Assembly: GCA_019670725.1 (NCBI GenBank)
Contig: AP024629.1
Coordinates: 1,364,001 to 1,428,000 of the forward strand
Direction: 5' to 3'
Length of the DNA stretch: 64,000 bases
Origin: Alphaproteobacteria bacterium SO-S41
GTDB taxonomy: Bacteria > Pseudomonadota > Alphaproteobacteria > Micropepsales > Micropepsaceae
In this document: in pieces, positions 63,536 through 64,000 of the stretch
Layout of the letters: each line of letters starts with the position of its first letter
Position numbering within the stretch: the stretch's first letter is position 1
The notes under the pieces: generated by a model
Databases searched by the model: none
Told to the model about the DNA's origin: nothing
Seen by the model: only the letters and a program-made list of their open reading frames with translations
Program-made: the position numbers and the translations under genes

Positions 63536-64000
63536 CTTTGCTAGCCCATACATGGGAACTACTTCAACTTGAGGCGCGCACCGAGGCGGGCTGGCATCTA
63601 CGCAGAATTCTACCGACATCTCCCTGTGAGATCTTCGCCGCTCTGCATCAGCCTGACGGTACGCCTGGCTTGGTGCTGGAGGTCAGTCCACTTTCGTTTG
63701 GATCATATCCAGAGATACCAGTCGCAGTTGGGTTCCGGCTCGTGTCCCAACTGATTGGCCACAGCCGGAACGGCCGTGTCCGTGTAATCTTGTCTTTAGC
63801 GGACCCCGCTTATTCGGCTGTGTTCTCGGTGCTCTGCATGGATTGCGCCGAATGCTTGGCGAACGAAATCGACGAGCGCAGCGCGTTAGCGCGCTTTGTA
63901 GGTCGGTTGCTAGTCTGGCAGGAATTTATGGAGCGTCGGGGCACCGGCGGCCTCCCAGAAAAGGCAGCTTTAGGTCTAATGGGCGAGCTCGTCGTCTTAG
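63532..64000 (+). CDS. PD-(D/E)XK motif protein, DUF4420 (partial, runs off the window)
   Basis: The ATG at 63532 overlaps the Z1 stop (ATGA), and the frame stays open to the end of the window (about 156 residues). The text MTLLAHTWELLQLEA at the start and RLLVWQEFMERRG...GLMGELVVL near the edge match the DUF4420 family, predicted PD-(D/E)XK nucleases. The nuclease core should lie beyond the window. Confidence 0.82.
   Translation, partial: MTLLAHTWELLQLEARTEAGWHLRRILPTSPCEIFAALHQPDGTPGLVLEVSPLSFGSYPEIPVAVGFRLVSQLIGHSRNGRVRVILSLADPAYSAVFSVLCMDCAECLANEIDERSALARFVGRLLVWQEFMERRGTGGLPEKAALGLMGELVVL

Overview
The window is a high-GC, gene-dense alphaproteobacterial chromosome segment. The evidence is the gene order recA-alaS-icd, the purB/purC/purS/purQ/purL-bolA-grxD cluster with the F1-ATPase zeta-subunit gene (DUF1476) next to purC, a LexA box of the GAAC-N7-GAAC type, and palindromes with TGC-N9-GCA spacing of the alphaproteobacterial Fur/Mur kind. 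TonB receptor, CYP153-type P450, oligopeptidase B and Tad-pilus proteins fit a free-living aquatic or soil member (Caulobacterales, Sphingomonadales or Micropepsales-like). I cannot resolve the genus.

Layout. 1-6570: YffB-like reductase, a CASTOR/POLLUX-type ion channel, and a divergent locus built on a TonB-dependent receptor (DUF4198 protein on one side, DUF6607 lipoprotein on the other) with a Fur-like operator. 6571-12392: recA with SOS box, alaS and a CPA2 antiporter. 12560-17542: icd, then a tightly overlapping five-gene operon (TrmJ-like methyltransferase, alpha/beta hydrolase, gamma carbonic anhydrase, Gfo/Idh/MocA oxidoreductase, CsaA-like protein). 17543-22549: small secreted proteins, rpsD, a flavin-type oxidase, and the grxD/bolA iron-sulfur pair. 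22624-42449: the purine cluster on the minus strand (purB, purC, purS, purQ, purL), interleaved with unrelated cargo: phosphatase, DCC protein, racemase, VOC and DUF3291 proteins, two DUF1993 paralogues, chrA, tadE/tadG, and a PAS protein with a Phd/YefM-like N-terminus. 42588-46112: families of tandem secreted paralogues. 46162-56823: gabD, oligopeptidase B, GNAT, P450, EF-hand lipoprotein, a divergent TetR/SDR pair with two identical operators, radC, map and a CinA-type protein. 56923-57009: tRNA-Leu(UAA).

Two accessory insertions stand out. First, a small AT-rich cassette with one HsdR-N/PD-(D/E)XK nuclease-like gene is inserted exactly at the 3' end of purB. It is bracketed by a 12-bp direct repeat of purB's last codons. 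The distal copy still reads as an older purB tail (A-R-V-F-G-G-stop) that shares a CTAG with the neighbouring gene's stop. A perfect 15-bp inverted repeat covers the cassette gene's start codon. Second, immediately after tRNA-Leu lies a multi-gene phage-defence/restriction operon: Vsr endonuclease, cytosine-5 methyltransferase, MutL/MORC-like GHKL ATPase, Z1 helicase and the start of a DUF4420 PD-(D/E)XK protein. It matches the Mza-type (MutL, Z1, DUF4420, AIPR) architecture and runs off the right edge.

Dispersed palindromic mosaic elements (REP-like) lie between several genes, and many convergent gene pairs are closed by strong bidirectional terminators.
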